Below, piece by piece: positions 5,039 to 5,189 of a stretch of 5,189 nt of DNA (position 1 is the stretch's first letter; each line of letters opens with the position of its first letter). The notes under the pieces were generated by a model. The model saw only the letters and a program-made list of their open reading frames with translations. It did not search any database and was not told the origin of the DNA. Both the position numbers and the translations under genes were made by a program. The stretch comes from Clostridia bacterium (GTDB taxonomy: Bacteria; Bacillota; Clostridia; Oscillospirales; Butyricicoccaceae): contig CAAFJY010000213.1 of the NCBI GenBank assembly GCA_900763355.1, positions 1 through 5,189 on the forward strand, in the 5' to 3' direction.

Positions 5039-5189
5039 ATGGACGACACCCAAGCCCGGGTGGCAGAGTGCTGTCTCCGCGCCCGGGAGACGCGCCTGCG
5101 CCCTGACTCTGACCTGTGTGCGCCTGCACCAGCGCGCCGCCTGCCGGAAAGCCCTCAAACAAGACGAAGTGGAGGAGAACCAGCCATGA
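5039..5189 (+). CDS. Small hypothetical protein with apparent frame switch, or 5' end of a gene running out of the window
   Basis: From ATG 5039 the frame is open to the window end (50 codons, no stop). The first 21 codons read as a charged, helix-like start (MDDTQARVAECC...) with G or C at 18 of 21 third positions. After the CCC run at 5101-5103 the same frame drops to 12 of 29, with Pro/Arg/Ser-rich codons. The +1 frame from there has 21 of 28, reads protein-like (LTLTCVRLHQRAACRKALKQ...) and ends at TGA 5187-5189. Skipping one C would give a 49-residue protein. So either the gene carries a one-base insertion (mutation or sequencing error), or frame 5039 is a real longer gene with an odd N-terminus. 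Before the run the +1 frame is also GC3-rich (17 of 21), so the test is one-sided. No family is recognised. Confidence 0.4.
   Translation, partial: MDDTQARVAECCLRARETRLRPDSDLCAPAPARRLPESPQTRRSGGEPAM
5171..5177 (+). promoter_or_regulatory. Ribosome binding site for a possible gene starting at 5186
   Basis: GGAGGAG lies 8 bases before ATG 5186. Its strength and spacing suggest that a gene really starts at the window edge. Confidence 0.55.
5186..5189 (+). CDS. Possible start of the next gene, cut by the window edge
   Basis: ATG 5186-5188 follows a good ribosome site and forms an ATGA overlap with the TGA (5187-5189) that would end the frame-corrected small ORF. This is the same coupling style as in the sigma/PrsW operon. 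It is also in frame with ATG 5039, so it could instead be an internal or alternative start of one longer gene. Only four bases are visible, so nothing can be said of the product. Confidence 0.35.

Noticed and set aside
4968..5189. 73-codon frame starting at GTG 4968
   Set aside because: No ribosome site precedes GTG 4968, and its first half does not look like a protein. Only its last 28 codons look real, and they are better joined to the 5039 start by a frameshift.

Overview
The window is GC-rich DNA from what looks like a Gram-positive anaerobe of the class Clostridia, probably an Oscillospiraceae-type gut bacterium (Flavonifractor or Lawsonibacter-like). This placement is inferred from strong AGGAGG-type Shine-Dalgarno sites, U-tract intrinsic terminators, SfsA and DUF362 ferredoxin-like proteins of clostridial type, a PrsW-family protease, and palindromic intergenic repeats of a kind I associate with these gut Firmicutes. 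No database was consulted. All supported genes lie on the + strand.

Layout. Positions 1-710 hold no convincing gene. They are packed with about twenty short inverted repeats, many with 2-3 base loops, plus one 24-bp perfect palindrome, a tandem repeat of about 71 bp and one two-hairpin repetitive element. Then follow sfsA (711-1424) and a DUF362/two-[4Fe-4S] protein (1520-2641). The gap between them carries a promoter with the layout used by MerR-family regulators: a 19-bp spacer holding an 8+8 bp dyad, with its -35 box overlapping the sfsA stop codon. A strong intrinsic terminator (2645-2672) closes this part.

The second part is a compact four-gene operon (2766-4878). It has its own promoter with a perfect TATAAT -10 box and ends at a second strong terminator (4920-4949). 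In order it encodes an ECF-type sigma factor, a small two-helix membrane protein in the position of an anti-sigma factor, a polytopic membrane protein of unknown family, and a PrsW-family intramembrane protease. The genes abut or overlap by 1-4 bases, so they are probably translationally coupled. PrsW of Bacillus subtilis starts degradation of the anti-sigma factor RsiW and so releases sigma-W. Finding sigma factor, candidate anti-sigma and PrsW-like protease together suggests a self-contained membrane-to-transcription signalling cassette, with the polytopic protein as possible sensor. This is the most interesting content of the window; the roles of the two middle genes are inferred from position only.

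The last 240 bases hold the start of another transcription unit: a small reading frame with a strong ribosome site whose codon usage appears to switch frame at a CCC run, ending in an ATGA overlap with a possible further gene at the window edge.
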